A stretch of 64,000 nt of DNA from Acinetobacter calcoaceticus (GTDB taxonomy: Bacteria > Pseudomonadota > Gammaproteobacteria > Pseudomonadales > Moraxellaceae): assembly GCF_004345325.1 (NCBI RefSeq), contig NZ_SLVJ01000001.1, forward strand, positions 124,001 through 188,000, written 5' to 3'. The translations under genes and the position numbers were made by a program. Every line of letters starts with the position of its first letter. Positions within the stretch are counted from its first letter, which is position 1. Below, piece by piece: positions 47,845 to 57,248 of the stretch. Below the pieces are notes generated by a model that saw only the letters and a program-made list of their open reading frames with translations, was not told the origin of the DNA and made no database searches.

Positions 47845-48399
47845 ATGAAACTAAAAACAATAACCATTCTTTTAATCACGACTGCGCTTATAAGTTGTAG
47901 TTTTAAAAACTCGAAAAATGAAGAGCAAAATTTTAACTTTAATAAATTAACTCAAAACCTAAACTCAAATAACATCCAGTTATTTGAAGTTGATGATCAA
48001 AGTGCAGTATTGGGAGCTGTATTAAAAAAATGCCTAAATATTGACTATACAAAATTTCTGGGTTTAGAAAAAAACTATTTATTGCAAAAGAGCAATGTGG
48101 AAATTGCGAATATCACAACCTTTCAAATCAAAGATCCCGCAATCATCCCACCGATTCAGCATATGACGAATGCGTTATTTACATTACCAAGAACCAATTT
48201 TGGAGACGCATGTTGGGAAGATCAATACACCAAGCCTATTTTTAGTAAACGTGTAGGGACGACTTTAATTGTTGTCTTTAGTTATGAAAATTTTGAATTT
48301 CCTTCAGCATCGGCTTCGATTCAAACGGCAATCATCGACAAACCGAATCGCTATGCGCTAGATGACCTTATCCAAATGATCAACAGTATGTCTGATTAG
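47845..48399 (+). CDS. Lipoprotein of unknown function in the vgrG region
   Basis: A 184-residue protein with signal MKLKTITILLITTALISCS, lipobox-like ISC (the cysteine at about 18). The mature domain has no recognised family; it holds one CWE-type cysteine and several beta-like strands. GAGA lies eight bases before the ATG; starts of this and the divergent 47821 gene are 24 bp apart. Its strand is opposite to the vgrG genes. Possible immunity or adaptor protein; this is inference from place only. Confidence 0.62.
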   Translation: MKLKTITILLITTALISCSFKNSKNEEQNFNFNKLTQNLNSNNIQLFEVDDQSAVLGAVLKKCLNIDYTKFLGLEKNYLLQKSNVEIANITTFQIKDPAIIPPIQHMTNALFTLPRTNFGDACWEDQYTKPIFSKRVGTTLIVVFSYENFEFPSASASIQTAIIDKPNRYALDDLIQMINSMSD

Positions 48400-48402
48400 A
48401 TT

Positions 48403-48774
48403 TTAAACTTCGATCTCGGTATTTTCTCCACCCTGATCTGCAATACGTTCAACCAATATCCATTGAGTACTTTCTCGATATTTAAATTGTAGTCCTGAAT
48501 CACTCAAACCCACTAAAGCTTCCATCATCTCAGAACCTTGTAACTTTAATTGGGCACTTGCATTACTTAACAAAGGTATAAATATGCCATCTTTTGGAAC
48601 TATGTCACCTGTATACACAATTATATCTAGACGAATTTTATAAACGGGCAAACTTTCTGGTAGATCCAGTTTTCCTAGCGAATCGTCATCGCATAATGAG
48701 GTTAAAAACCCACTCACCCAGAAAGTTAGACTCGTTGCAAAAATATCAATTAAAATCAACCACCAAACGAACAA
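48403..48774 (-). CDS. Small membrane-anchored protein in the vgrG region
   Basis: A 123-residue protein with one N-terminal hydrophobic helix (WWLILIDIFATSLTFWVSGFL) followed by a soluble domain (PVYKIRLDIIVYTGDIVPKDG, then GLQFKYRESTQW). Its start overlaps the end of the upstream gene by 29 bp, so expression is linked. No family recognised. It converges with the lipoprotein gene 4 bp away. Confidence 0.55.
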   Translation of the reverse strand: MFVWWLILIDIFATSLTFWVSGFLTSLCDDDSLGKLDLPESLPVYKIRLDIIVYTGDIVPKDGIFIPLLSNASAQLKLQGSEMMEALVGLSDSGLQFKYRESTQWILVERIADQGGENTEIEV

Positions 48775-49330
48775 ATTTCAATTCATTATTCAGTTTTTCA
48801 TCTTCAGTATAAAAATGATAAATAGCCTGCTGACTCCCCTCTTTTACTGAAAAATGATGTATATAAAGTTTATTAATTTTATGAATAGGACTATAAAGTG
48901 TGCTCTCTGACCCTAAAAGCTCTGCCCCTTTATAAGTGAAATTATGATCAGCAAGGCTTTTGATAGGAACATTGATCGTGAGTGGCAATATCGCTCGACT
49001 GCCTGATGCAACAACAAAATTTATTTTTCCCTCAGGGTCATCAAAACCATGAACTTTTATTGCAACAGGATAACCTAGCGTGTTTTTTGACAGTGAATAA
49101 ATTCCCCTATTACTGCTCGTTCCATCTTTTAATACATGTATTCGCATTGGGCCCTCAAAGAATTTACTGCTATTCCACTTTTGACTAAAACCAACACGTT
49201 TTATCTCAAGTAATAAAGTAAGTGCACTATTTTCCATAGCCAAAACTTCCTGATTTTTGTTTTCAGATGCATAAGTAGATAAGCAACTTAAACAACTTAA
49301 AATTAATAATATTATTTTAAAAGTATTCAT
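48746..49330 (-). CDS. Exported protein, candidate immunity protein for the vgrG-linked effector
   Basis: A 194-residue protein with a signal peptide (FKIILLILSCLSCLSTYASE). The mature part is beta-rich (GPMRIHVLKDGTSSNRGIYS, YPVAIKVHGFDD, LPLTINVPI). It overlaps the effector candidate by 14 bp and is thus co-translated with it. Export to the periplasm suits protection against a cell-wall-targeted effector. No family recognised; the role is inferred from context. Confidence 0.6.
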   Translation of the reverse strand: MNTFKIILLILSCLSCLSTYASENKNQEVLAMENSALTLLLEIKRVGFSQKWNSSKFFEGPMRIHVLKDGTSSNRGIYSLSKNTLGYPVAIKVHGFDDPEGKINFVVASGSRAILPLTINVPIKSLADHNFTYKGAELLGSESTLYSPIHKINKLYIHHFSVKEGSQQAIYHFYTEDEKLNNELKFVRLVVDFN

Positions 49331-50183
49331 AGGCTTTTAATGGATCAACATCCCCCTCATACAAGACCCAATCAGATTCAACATTTGTGTCAAAAATAGG
49401 ATCCATTGGCTCGCTCAGTACACGATTTGCATGATCTGTCCTTAAATAATAGGTATAAGTTCGGATCAATTCTCCTTGAGGATTTGCTTTTTGATAAGCC
49501 GCCAAAAATTCATTTCCTTTGCCAATATCTGGATATTCAGGATAGGTATATTGCTTGAGCTCTGAATCCACTAAATGTTCATGCCATGCATATGGATTCA
49601 CTGCTTTCTTAGATATATTTTTCCATTTTACATATCCCAAACCAGATGGCACTCTTTCTTTGAGATGCTTTTTTAAAATCTGCTCCGCTTCTCTGGCACA
49701 GGTTTCATTGGTCGCTGGCCGATATTTTTGATCCAACGATTTAAATTCTTCCCATTGGGAGGTTTTTTCATTGTAGAGGGTGTTATTGGATTTCTTATAA
49801 ACACGGTCCACATCCATTTTAATTTTTGTCGCAACATCTTGCTCAATGTTTATGATAAATAATTGTGCAACTTCACCGATAGGGTACTGACAGGTAGAGG
49901 CTTTTCCAATCAGATTATTTGCTTTCCATTTTCCGGCACTCGGACCGAAACTAAAAAAACAAAAAACTTCATCATTTTTAACCACATAAAAAAAAGCATG
50001 TCCCCAATCAAAGTCTCGCCCATCTAAATATTGATGCTTTGCTGTTTTCTTAGAGAAGGTGATTTTCTCAACTCGATATGCCTCAGGCTTATTGGCTTCC
50101 ACGCCAATGACGACATAATATTTATCAATGATAATTTCTGATACTGGATCATTTACATCCGTCATATAGTTTTGATCAGTCAT
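49317..50183 (-). CDS. Candidate T6SS effector, permuted papain-like
   Basis: A 288-residue protein with no signal peptide, 42 bp downstream of vgrG. A conserved-looking histidine segment WGHAFFYV (H62) comes first, followed much later by NETCAREAEQIL (C162) at a helix start, the order of circularly permuted NlpC/P60-type cysteine peptidases (LRAT/YiiX-like), which can cut peptidoglycan or lipid bonds. Further features are SFGPSAGKWKANN and GLGYVKWKN. Family identity is not proven. It lacks an obvious PAAR or MIX motif, so loading would be by VgrG itself. Confidence 0.5.
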   Translation of the reverse strand: MTDQNYMTDVNDPVSEIIIDKYYVVIGVEANKPEAYRVEKITFSKKTAKHQYLDGRDFDWGHAFFYVVKNDEVFCFFSFGPSAGKWKANNLIGKASTCQYPIGEVAQLFIINIEQDVATKIKMDVDRVYKKSNNTLYNEKTSQWEEFKSLDQKYRPATNETCAREAEQILKKHLKERVPSGLGYVKWKNISKKAVNPYAWHEHLVDSELKQYTYPEYPDIGKGNEFLAAYQKANPQGELIRTYTYYLRTDHANRVLSEPMDPIFDTNVESDWVLYEGDVDPLKAYEYF

Positions 50184-50225
50184 AATGCAACCTATTATTT
50201 TATTCAGCTCACAATAAAAAAATTT

Positions 50226-52988
50226 CTAATCTTTTTTAATTTCGGTTTTAATTTTAATATTTTGTTTTTTCTCGGACATTACTCTTTGGGTCAAACCATC
50301 TTGATTCGAAATACCCTCGAGTTTGATGCCATTTTCAAGTGTCAAACTATAAGGGGTATCGTTCAAAATATTTCCCAAGCGATCCTTTAATAGAAACTGA
50401 TGTGAATAGAGCTCATTGCGCGGTAAATATGGCAATGCCAGAGCCACGCTCTCCCCACCCAAAAACACATGCTGGCCAGCTTTGGCTTCAAATTTTGCAT
50501 TGGTCTTGATCAGTATCCCTGCTGCACTGATTTCAATTTGTGAGCCTCCTGCAGTCAGGACTATTTTTTGACTGGCAATAAGGTCAATACTTTCCTCAGT
50601 CGATATGACTTGTAATTTTTTACGTGCGATGAGATCCATCTCGTCACCTTGGGCTTGGATTTCGACCTTGCCTTTAGCAGCAATCAGGCGTGCACCTTGT
50701 TGCGCTGCGAACAGGCTGATCTTGTCTTGGGCATGAGCAAGTAGATTTTTCTGAGTGCTCAAGTTAATACTCTCCCCCGCACTGAAACTAATCTGTTGCT
50801 TTGCGGCAAGGTGAATGTCTTCATTGCTGCTGAGTGCAATCGAATTTGGCGCTGATAACAGCATCAAAGCCTGCTTAAAGCTTTTGGCCTTGGCTTCATT
50901 TTCTTGTTCGATCTGATCGATAAAGCCTTTAAGCTTGTCCAAAACCTCAAGTGGATCCGTCTGTTGATTCTTGGCAACTTCACTCAGCGCCTGACTACTA
51001 TTGAGGTTACTCTCAATCTGTTGTTTGGCTGGACTGGCATCAAGATGAACCCCACTCGCCTGATCCTGCATATGACTACTTAGCAATAAGCCTTTGCCGG
51101 CACGAACCGCGCCCCACTGATCAGACCTCAATTCAAAGCCTTCACCACGACTGTCACTTTCTGCCTGATCTTTGGGATGGCTCAGATGACCTAGATTCAG
51201 TTGAGTTGCGCCATGACTGTTCTGCAATTGGCTGCTGATTTGCCCAGTCGTATCATCAAACCTGAGTTGACCAAAACCTGATCCGCCTACCTCCTGCGAG
51301 CGAATCCCACTGAGCTTTTTGGTTGCAGGCAGTTGTCCCTTGCGATCAAATTGAGTTGGTGTGCGCTGCGCTTCATGAATCCGCCCCACGACAAAAGGCC
51401 GATCGATATTGCCATCAAAGAAGTCGATCACCACAATTTCACCGATCCTTGGTAAGAAGCGCGCACCATAGCCCTCTCCTGCCCAAGGGGTCAGCACATC
51501 CACCCATGCCGAGTCAGTGTCATTTAAATTACTGCCTGCACCGCCATCATGGGCATGGTCCTCACTACGGGTAAATAAGAAGCGAACTTTGATTCGCCCC
51601 CATGCATCCACATGAATTTCCTCCGTCGTTGGACCCACCACTCTGGCCCGTTGCGGATGCGCTGCTGGACGATGGATCAAAGGATCGAATGTCGGCACCA
51701 TAACGATATTGCGGCGTTGCAAGGTCAAGTGATTGGCTTGACGCTCAGCAGGATCAGTGGCCAATAGACCTTCCCATTGACTGTGTTGCAGCAATTGTTG
51801 CACTTGGTCATTCAGATCTTTGGGTAGGTTGTTCTGATGATAAAAGGTTTTTGCGGTAATCAAAAAAGCCCGATCTGCGGCATTGTGTAGGTCTATTTCA
51901 GGATGTTGATTGAGTTCAAACCAATACCCCACTTGTGCATCACGTACTGTGGTGGTTGCGGTAAATTGTTTGGCTTGTGCAGCATACGCATGGCTGAGCT
52001 GCTGATTAAAGCGTTCTAATTGCCTATTGCTTGATGCGGTGGCCTGATCCTCAGCGTTGAGATCCTGCATCCATGCTGGACTAAAATGCCATGCTTGCTC
52101 CAAGCCCAGTGCAGCATTATCTTGGTTGCTACTATGTTGATGTGCGCTCAGCACTGACCCAGCACCTTCCTCTTGCTCAAGTTGATCGGCCTGCCAGCGT
52201 TGTACATGCACTGAGGTCGGTTCTAAGGATCTCTGCGCTGTAAAGCGCGTCATACTGTCTTGCTGTTCGGTGGCATTACTTCGATGAAAGCGAATGCTGC
52301 GGCGTTGTAAAGCTTGAAAATGGCTGTTGTCATCAATCAGGCGTAGCTTCTGCGCTTGAATGCTTTGATTGTTATGCTCTACAAATAATTCAGCTTCATC
52401 AATCAACCAGTTAATACCTTCCTCACGCATGAGGCGTTGTAAAAAATCAGCGTCACTTTCATTGGATTGCATGATGAAGGGTCGAATATCATAGTCTTGG
52501 TTTAAGCCACTCAGATCCAGACTCAGGCTTGCAGCAAACAAGGTACTTTTCTGCTGCCACTCTTTGAACAACACCTCGATGACCTCAACAGCAGATTTGT
52601 TCATAAATACCCGACTGTTACGCCGTCTTTTCCACAAAGTTGTGCCATCTTCAAGACTTAATTTATAGACGGTTAATGCACCATCGGACTGGCCTTGTTC
52701 CGCCGCGGTAATCAGGCCGCTGATACGGAGCAATTGACCTTGATCGGTCACCACATCGACCGCGACTTGGCTGGCAATAAACTGCTTCAATGCAATATCG
52801 GCTCGGGTCGATAAGCAGATCAGTTCGACCTTCAGTCCTTGATTCAGCGCATGTTGTCCGTGGATGGCATGTAAAAAAACCTGAGTACTCAGGTCTGGGT
52901 TTGAAAATTGGATATGGATGGCACGTTTTTGTGCGCTTAAACCAAATTTTTCTAATATTTGTTCGATTGGGTTGAGCATAATATTCAT
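50226..52988 (-). CDS. vgrG: T6SS spike protein VgrG with C-terminal extension
   Basis: A 920-residue VgrG. N-terminal gp27-like part (residues 1-400, with SDADFLQRLMREEGINWLI), gp5-OB part with GRIKVRFLFTR and WAGEGYGARFLPRIGEIVVIDF then GNIDRPFVVGRIH, and the DUF2345 needle with HLAAKQQISFSAGESINLST. The last ~65 residues (HQFLLKDRLGNILNDTPYSL, GIKLEGISNQDGLTQRV) look like a TTR/carboxypeptidase-regulatory domain, a form known to bind effectors. Start may be 52988 or 52979; neither has a strong ribosome site. No other T6SS core gene is in the window, so this is an orphan vgrG. Confidence 0.93.
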   Translation of the reverse strand: MNIMLNPIEQILEKFGLSAQKRAIHIQFSNPDLSTQVFLHAIHGQHALNQGLKVELICLSTRADIALKQFIASQVAVDVVTDQGQLLRISGLITAAEQGQSDGALTVYKLSLEDGTTLWKRRRNSRVFMNKSAVEVIEVLFKEWQQKSTLFAASLSLDLSGLNQDYDIRPFIMQSNESDADFLQRLMREEGINWLIDEAELFVEHNNQSIQAQKLRLIDDNSHFQALQRRSIRFHRSNATEQQDSMTRFTAQRSLEPTSVHVQRWQADQLEQEEGAGSVLSAHQHSSNQDNAALGLEQAWHFSPAWMQDLNAEDQATASSNRQLERFNQQLSHAYAAQAKQFTATTTVRDAQVGYWFELNQHPEIDLHNAADRAFLITAKTFYHQNNLPKDLNDQVQQLLQHSQWEGLLATDPAERQANHLTLQRRNIVMVPTFDPLIHRPAAHPQRARVVGPTTEEIHVDAWGRIKVRFLFTRSEDHAHDGGAGSNLNDTDSAWVDVLTPWAGEGYGARFLPRIGEIVVIDFFDGNIDRPFVVGRIHEAQRTPTQFDRKGQLPATKKLSGIRSQEVGGSGFGQLRFDDTTGQISSQLQNSHGATQLNLGHLSHPKDQAESDSRGEGFELRSDQWGAVRAGKGLLLSSHMQDQASGVHLDASPAKQQIESNLNSSQALSEVAKNQQTDPLEVLDKLKGFIDQIEQENEAKAKSFKQALMLLSAPNSIALSSNEDIHLAAKQQISFSAGESINLSTQKNLLAHAQDKISLFAAQQGARLIAAKGKVEIQAQGDEMDLIARKKLQVISTEESIDLIASQKIVLTAGGSQIEISAAGILIKTNAKFEAKAGQHVFLGGESVALALPYLPRNELYSHQFLLKDRLGNILNDTPYSLTLENGIKLEGISNQDGLTQRVMSEKKQNIKIKTEIKKD

Positions 52989-53133
52989 TATTGGACTTTT
53001 ATAATTAAAATTTTGAATATTCTAAAAAGCCAATTCGATTGAATCAAGGCGATGAAATGAGTACTCATGTAATTCTAGAGCGCAATTTTATAAGTATATT
53101 GTTATATGAAACGACTATTTACAGTTTAAAGTT

Positions 53134-53155
53134 AAAGCGCCATCACTCGCGCTTT
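53134..53155 (-). terminator. Possible terminator of tusA
   Basis: Seven-bp stem AAAGCGC/GCGCTTT with an eight-base loop, 20 bp after the tusA stop; T-rich but without a full T-run. Confidence 0.4.
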
Positions 53156-53175
53156 AAATTGCCTATTCATGACCA

Positions 53176-53433
53176 CTAGCCTTTCTGGATCAGATAATGA
53201 AACTCTTTTAGACCATTGGCATCGAGTAATTCTTCTTGCAACAAAAGCTCATGACCCAAATGCATACAAAACTTCGGAATATCCCATGAAGTAGAGTTAT
53301 CAGTAGCAAACACCTCAACCACATCACCAGTCTTTGATTTTCGGATCGCTTGATGCAACATCATCACGGGTTCAGGACAACGCAAACCACGAGTATTAAG
53401 TTGAATATGTGGAGTTAGATCCTGAACTGACAT
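53176..53433 (-). CDS. tusA: TusA-family sulfurtransferase
   Basis: An 85-residue protein of the TusA/SirA family. The catalytic cysteine is in TRGLRCPEPVM, followed by a helix and the VEVFATDNSTSWDIPKFC segment. TusA carries sulphur for 2-thiouridine tRNA modification and other paths. The frame is open to 53538, but ATG at 53433 with GAGTG upstream gives the family length; the extra residues have no family match. Confidence 0.93.
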   Translation of the reverse strand: MSVQDLTPHIQLNTRGLRCPEPVMMLHQAIRKSKTGDVVEVFATDNSTSWDIPKFCMHLGHELLLQEELLDANGLKEFHYLIQKG

Positions 53434-53620
53434 CGTTACACTCGTCGAAAAAAATTGGCCTATATTAACATAATCGCGTTTTGTGCTGCCAAGTATTAAA
53501 ACACAAGCAAATCTTGGCAGATACATTGACTGAAACACATAAGGTTAGAGATAGACATCTGTATTTTCTTCGGTATGATTAAATGACTTTCATCCATATT
53601 AACTGTCTTTAGGATAGATC

Positions 53621-54460
53621 ATGCACGAGGAATCAGGCCCGTCGTGGGGTATGCGCGGCTTACGTAAGTGGCTTAAAGTTGAGCCAGAAACTCGCGACGA
53701 ACTGCTAAAATTAGTACAAGATTCACGTCGTTTTTTAGAATCCGATACCGTTGCAATGCTCGAAGGTGTATTAGATCTTCCTGCAACCAAGATTCGTGAA
53801 GTCATGACACCTCGCACCGCGATGGTCAGTTTACAAGAAGATGATCAACTGCTAGATATTTTGCATGTTCTCATTGAATCTGCACATTCGCGATTTCCGG
53901 TATTTTCATCCGATCAACCCGATAATGTGGTCGGTATGTTGTTGGCAAAAGATTTATTGCCCTTTTTATCAGATCGTAGTGCTAAGGTCGATATTCGAGC
54001 CTTAATGCGTCAACCCCTCTATGTCCCCGAAAGTGCCCGCTCAGATCAGGTGCTGCGTATGCTTAAAACCACGCAAAATCATATTGCTGTGGTGATTGAT
54101 GAGTATGGCACCACCTCAGGACTGGTCACACTGGAAGATATTTTAGAAGAAATCGTCGGTGAGATTGAAGACGAGCATGACAATGCGGACGAAGAGGCGC
54201 AATTCATCATTCCTGATCATGATCACAACCTCAGCAATAGCTGGTTGGTTCAAGCACTCACCCCGATCGAACATTTTAATACTGTGCTCGATGCCAACTT
54301 CTCTGACGATGAAGTTGAGACCGTTGGTGGCTTATTGCTCCAAGAAATTGGGCTGGTCAGTGACCTCAAAGGTCAGGTGATTGATATCGAAAATTGGCAA
54401 TTTACCATCACTGAAGCCGATGCGCGCAGTATTCATTTGATCCGAGCAAGTCGTCAATGA
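53621..54460 (+). CDS. corC: CorC/HlyC-family protein with two CBS domains
   Basis: A 279-residue cytoplasmic protein. An N-terminal stretch of about 55 residues precedes a CBS pair (EVMTPRTAMVSLQEDDQ, then IDEYGTTSGLVTLEDILEEIVGEI), and a C-terminal CorC_HlyC domain. This is the YbeX/CorC soluble type, linked to Mg2+/Co2+ export and to ribosome/RNA metabolism. Its stop overlaps lnt by 4 bp (ATGA), as in the ybeX-lnt pair of E. coli. AGGA precedes the ATG. Confidence 0.93.
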   Translation: MHEESGPSWGMRGLRKWLKVEPETRDELLKLVQDSRRFLESDTVAMLEGVLDLPATKIREVMTPRTAMVSLQEDDQLLDILHVLIESAHSRFPVFSSDQPDNVVGMLLAKDLLPFLSDRSAKVDIRALMRQPLYVPESARSDQVLRMLKTTQNHIAVVIDEYGTTSGLVTLEDILEEIVGEIEDEHDNADEEAQFIIPDHDHNLSNSWLVQALTPIEHFNTVLDANFSDDEVETVGGLLLQEIGLVSDLKGQVIDIENWQFTITEADARSIHLIRASRQ

Positions 54461-56013
54461 GTGCACAATTGAATAAACTGTTTAACTTTCAAGCTTCAGA
54501 AAAACCATTACCGTTGATCTACCCATTGATCATCGCCATGATCTCAGGCGCAGTGTTTAGTTTGGCACTGGCCCCTTATTTCTGGTGGTGGTTAGCGATC
54601 CTCTCCCCTGCATTACTTTATGCCTGCTTAAAAAACCGCAGCCCTCGCCAAGCCTTTGCGATTGGCTGGAGTTATGGTTTTGGGCTTTGGTTTGTGGGTG
54701 CATTTTGGTTGTACACCTCGATCCATGTCTATGGTCAAACCCATGCAGTACTGAGTGTGCTGATGATTGCCATCATGGCCATTGTCATGGGCTTGTTTAC
54801 TGCCGTTCAAACTTGGCTCTATCGACGTTTCTTCCCAGAAACGCCACTGACCTTCGCACCGCTGTGGGTACTGTTTGAATGGGCCAAAACATGGGTCTTC
54901 ACTGGCTTCCCGTGGTTATTTGCCGGATATGCATTTACTGAACGCCTGCTCGATAGTTATGCGCCACTGTTTGGGGTATTTTCAGTTTCCTTTGTGGTGA
55001 TTATCTTGGCCTGTGCTTTGGTTGAGATCCTCAATCGACGCTGGTTCTGGGCCATTCCTGCCATGGCATTGCTGATCGGTGCTTGGGCCGTGTCCTATCT
55101 GCAGTTTGTCAGTGTTAAAGCTGAAAAACCGCTGAGCGTATCGTTGATACAGGGCAATATCCCTCAAGATATGAAATGGCTCATTGAAAATCAAAAAGAT
55201 ACCTTAGAGATTTATAAAAATCTCAGTCGTACAGAATGGGGCCGTGATTTAATCGTATGGCCTGAATCTTCAATTCCAATGTATCAGACTGATATTCCTG
55301 AATTTTTAAGCCAAATATCTCAAGAAGCCAAGCAATCTGGATCGGGTTGGATCACAGGTATTCCATATATTGATATTCAACAGTCAATACAGCAAGGAGT
55401 ACCCACTGCGTACAACACAATGATGGCCTCAGGCAGTGAAACGTCTGGTTTATATAAAAAACAGCGCTTAGTTCCTTTTGGTGAATACATCCCCTTGTCT
55501 GGTTTATTGGCATGGGTACTCCCTTCGATGCAAGCAGCCGCGATTGATGGTTTTAGTCGCGGGCCAGCGGATCAGTCAGCATTCAAAGTGAAAAATCATG
55601 TCCTTGCTGCTGCCATTTGCTATGAAGTTGCTTATCCCAATCTGACTCGACGTAACGCCAAAGACAGTGATTATTTGGTCACCGTATCAAATGATGCTTG
55701 GTTTACCGGCACTGCTGCACCTGCACAGCATCTACAAATGGTACAGATGCGCGCCAAGGAAAATGGTCGTTGGATTATTCGTGCCACCAATACGGGGATT
55801 ACAGCATTTATCGATGAGAATGGTCATATCGTTAAACAAGCACCGATTGATCAAGCTGCTGTATTGCGTGGGGATCTACCTGCCATGCAGGGTGAGACTT
55901 GGTATAGCCGTATCGGAGATTGGCCGATCCTGATCCTCTCAGCGCTATTGTTATTACTGGGTTGGTTCTATCGTCCACGCGTGGTCGATGTATCCTTTAA
56001 ATCACGCCGCTAA
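54457..56013 (+). CDS. lnt: Apolipoprotein N-acyltransferase
   Basis: A 518-residue inner-membrane enzyme: about seven or eight helices in the first 220 residues and near the end, and a periplasmic nitrilase-like domain between. Catalytic triad: E270 in WPESSIP, K335 in KKQRLVPFGEY, C388 in AAICYEV. It adds the third acyl chain to lipoproteins, such as the many in this window. Co-transcribed with corC. Confidence 0.96.
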   Translation: MSAQLNKLFNFQASEKPLPLIYPLIIAMISGAVFSLALAPYFWWWLAILSPALLYACLKNRSPRQAFAIGWSYGFGLWFVGAFWLYTSIHVYGQTHAVLSVLMIAIMAIVMGLFTAVQTWLYRRFFPETPLTFAPLWVLFEWAKTWVFTGFPWLFAGYAFTERLLDSYAPLFGVFSVSFVVIILACALVEILNRRWFWAIPAMALLIGAWAVSYLQFVSVKAEKPLSVSLIQGNIPQDMKWLIENQKDTLEIYKNLSRTEWGRDLIVWPESSIPMYQTDIPEFLSQISQEAKQSGSGWITGIPYIDIQQSIQQGVPTAYNTMMASGSETSGLYKKQRLVPFGEYIPLSGLLAWVLPSMQAAAIDGFSRGPADQSAFKVKNHVLAAAICYEVAYPNLTRRNAKDSDYLVTVSNDAWFTGTAAPAQHLQMVQMRAKENGRWIIRATNTGITAFIDENGHIVKQAPIDQAAVLRGDLPAMQGETWYSRIGDWPILILSALLLLLGWFYRPRVVDVSFKSRR

Positions 56014-56049
56014 ACATATGCTTTGGGACTAACACCTGACTGAATACGT

Positions 56050-56082
56050 CTGATTGAGTAGCATCAATATCCACTCAATCAG
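56050..56082. other. Hairpin between convergent lnt and the next gene
   Basis: Ten-bp perfect stem CTGATTGAGT/ACTCAATCAG, 13-nt loop, no T-run. It may act as a weak terminator for lnt. Confidence 0.4.
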
Positions 56083-56110
56083 GTGTGTTCAGTAAAGTGG
56101 TAAAGATCTC

Positions 56111-56449
56111 TTAGATTTGCGTTGCCCAATAAGACAACATGGCCATTAAGAACAGCATCGGTAGATGTCGATAGGCTTGTAATACTCGAAGTTCGAGCAT
56201 GGAGGCGATACGCTGCTGCTCCAGTACCACTTGTGAAGCCAATAACGCAGAGATAAAACCCAAGATACTCAGTGCGCTAAACAAGCTCACTGCGATAAAA
56301 CCCACAATAATTTGACTGCCGCCGGATGTGCTTTGCCACATTTCTAATAAAAACTGACCCGCTGGTAATAAAGCCATGACCAACATGACCGATTTCAACA
56401 TACTGCCATGGAGATGGTGGATATCATCAGAACATAAGAGCGCTTTCAT
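56111..56449 (-). CDS. Small membrane protein, unknown
   Basis: A 112-residue protein with three hydrophobic stretches (SVMLVMALLPAGQFLLEM, GFIAVSLFSALSILGFISALLA and LPMLFLMAMLSYWA), and a helix with QQRIASMLELRVLQAY between the last two. No family recognised. The start at 56449 follows GAGGGG at six bases; the ATG at 56455 overlaps that ribosome site. It converges on lnt. Confidence 0.7.
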   Translation of the reverse strand: MKALLCSDDIHHLHGSMLKSVMLVMALLPAGQFLLEMWQSTSGGSQIIVGFIAVSLFSALSILGFISALLASQVVLEQQRIASMLELRVLQAYRHLPMLFLMAMLSYWATQI

Positions 56450-56647
56450 ATTCATCCCCTCGTATAATTTTAATATTGAGGCCTATTATGAGAGCTTAAA
56501 ATTAAATGAAAAGTCTATTTTAATTCATATTCAATCTTTGTTGTAACTATTCTTCATGGGAATAATTCTTATTATAAATATCAAAATGAATTATTATTAC
56601 CATATATAAACAATTCAATAACTTACATTTAAACTATCATTTTAAAA

Positions 56648-56666
56648 ATAATTGATAACTATTATC
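56648..56666 (+). promoter_or_regulatory. Fur-like site next to a hairpin
   Basis: GATAACTATTATC lies within a 19-base stretch that fits 13 of 19 Fur consensus positions by hand. It sits in a 310-bp AT-rich gap (56450-56761) with no gene on either strand. Confidence 0.3.
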
Positions 56667-56707
56667 ACTTCAGCAGTGGTGCCGGTTATACACCGACTGG
56701 TGAAGTG
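56666..56707 (-). terminator. Imperfect hairpin downstream of gspG
   Basis: Arms CACTTCAGCAGTGGTG and CACCGACTGGTGAAGTG pair over about 15 bp with one mismatch and one bulge. On the minus strand it lies 55 bp after the gspG stop; a T-rich run follows only some 20 bp later, so termination is not certain. Confidence 0.4.
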
Positions 56708-56761
56708 ATTTTAAGATTATTATTAAAATAAATGATGCAGTTAAATTATAATAAGTTTCAT

Positions 56762-57199
56762 TTAAGGTTGATAATAAACATCCGCATCATTACCTTCGCC
56801 ACCTTGTTTGCCATCGGCTCCAAAAGAATAAAGATCATAAGCACGGCCATCAGAACCCGGATAAACGTATTGAAGATCATTGTCCCAACTGTCTTTAGGA
56901 TAGCCACCTTTGACATATCCACCCGGTAACCAGTTTTTTGCAGTTGCAGGCTGATTCACCAATGCATCCAAACCACCTTCTTGAGAGGTTGGGAAATGGC
57001 TATTGTCGAGTTTGTATTGATCCAAGGCACCCGCTACCGCTTTCAAGGTAATCTTGGTGGTGTCCACTTTGGCCTTTTCACCACGGCCCATGACGTTCGG
57101 TACAATTAATGCGGCCAATACCCCCAAAATCACGATCACAACCATGACTTCGATTAGGGTAAAACCAGATTGTTTACGTGGATTCATCTTGCGTCGCAT
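56762..57199 (-). CDS. gspG: Type II secretion major pseudopilin GspG
   Basis: A 145-residue pseudopilin. Leader of 12 residues ends at G12, cut before F13 (FTLIEVMVVIVILGVLAAL) with E at +5. The body shows PNVMGRGEKAKVDTTK, LDQYKLDNSHFPTSQEGL-like and a C-terminal calcium-loop region with FGADGKQGGEG, as in GspG. It makes up the periplasmic pseudopilus. It follows gspF by 49 bp. Confidence 0.96.
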   Translation of the reverse strand: MRRKMNPRKQSGFTLIEVMVVIVILGVLAALIVPNVMGRGEKAKVDTTKITLKAVAGALDQYKLDNSHFPTSQEGGLDALVNQPATAKNWLPGGYVKGGYPKDSWDNDLQYVYPGSDGRAYDLYSFGADGKQGGEGNDADVYYQP

Positions 57200-57248
57200 T
57201 TTCTTTCTCTCTTCAACAAAGCGTTTAAAAATAATCTGTTCGATAGGT

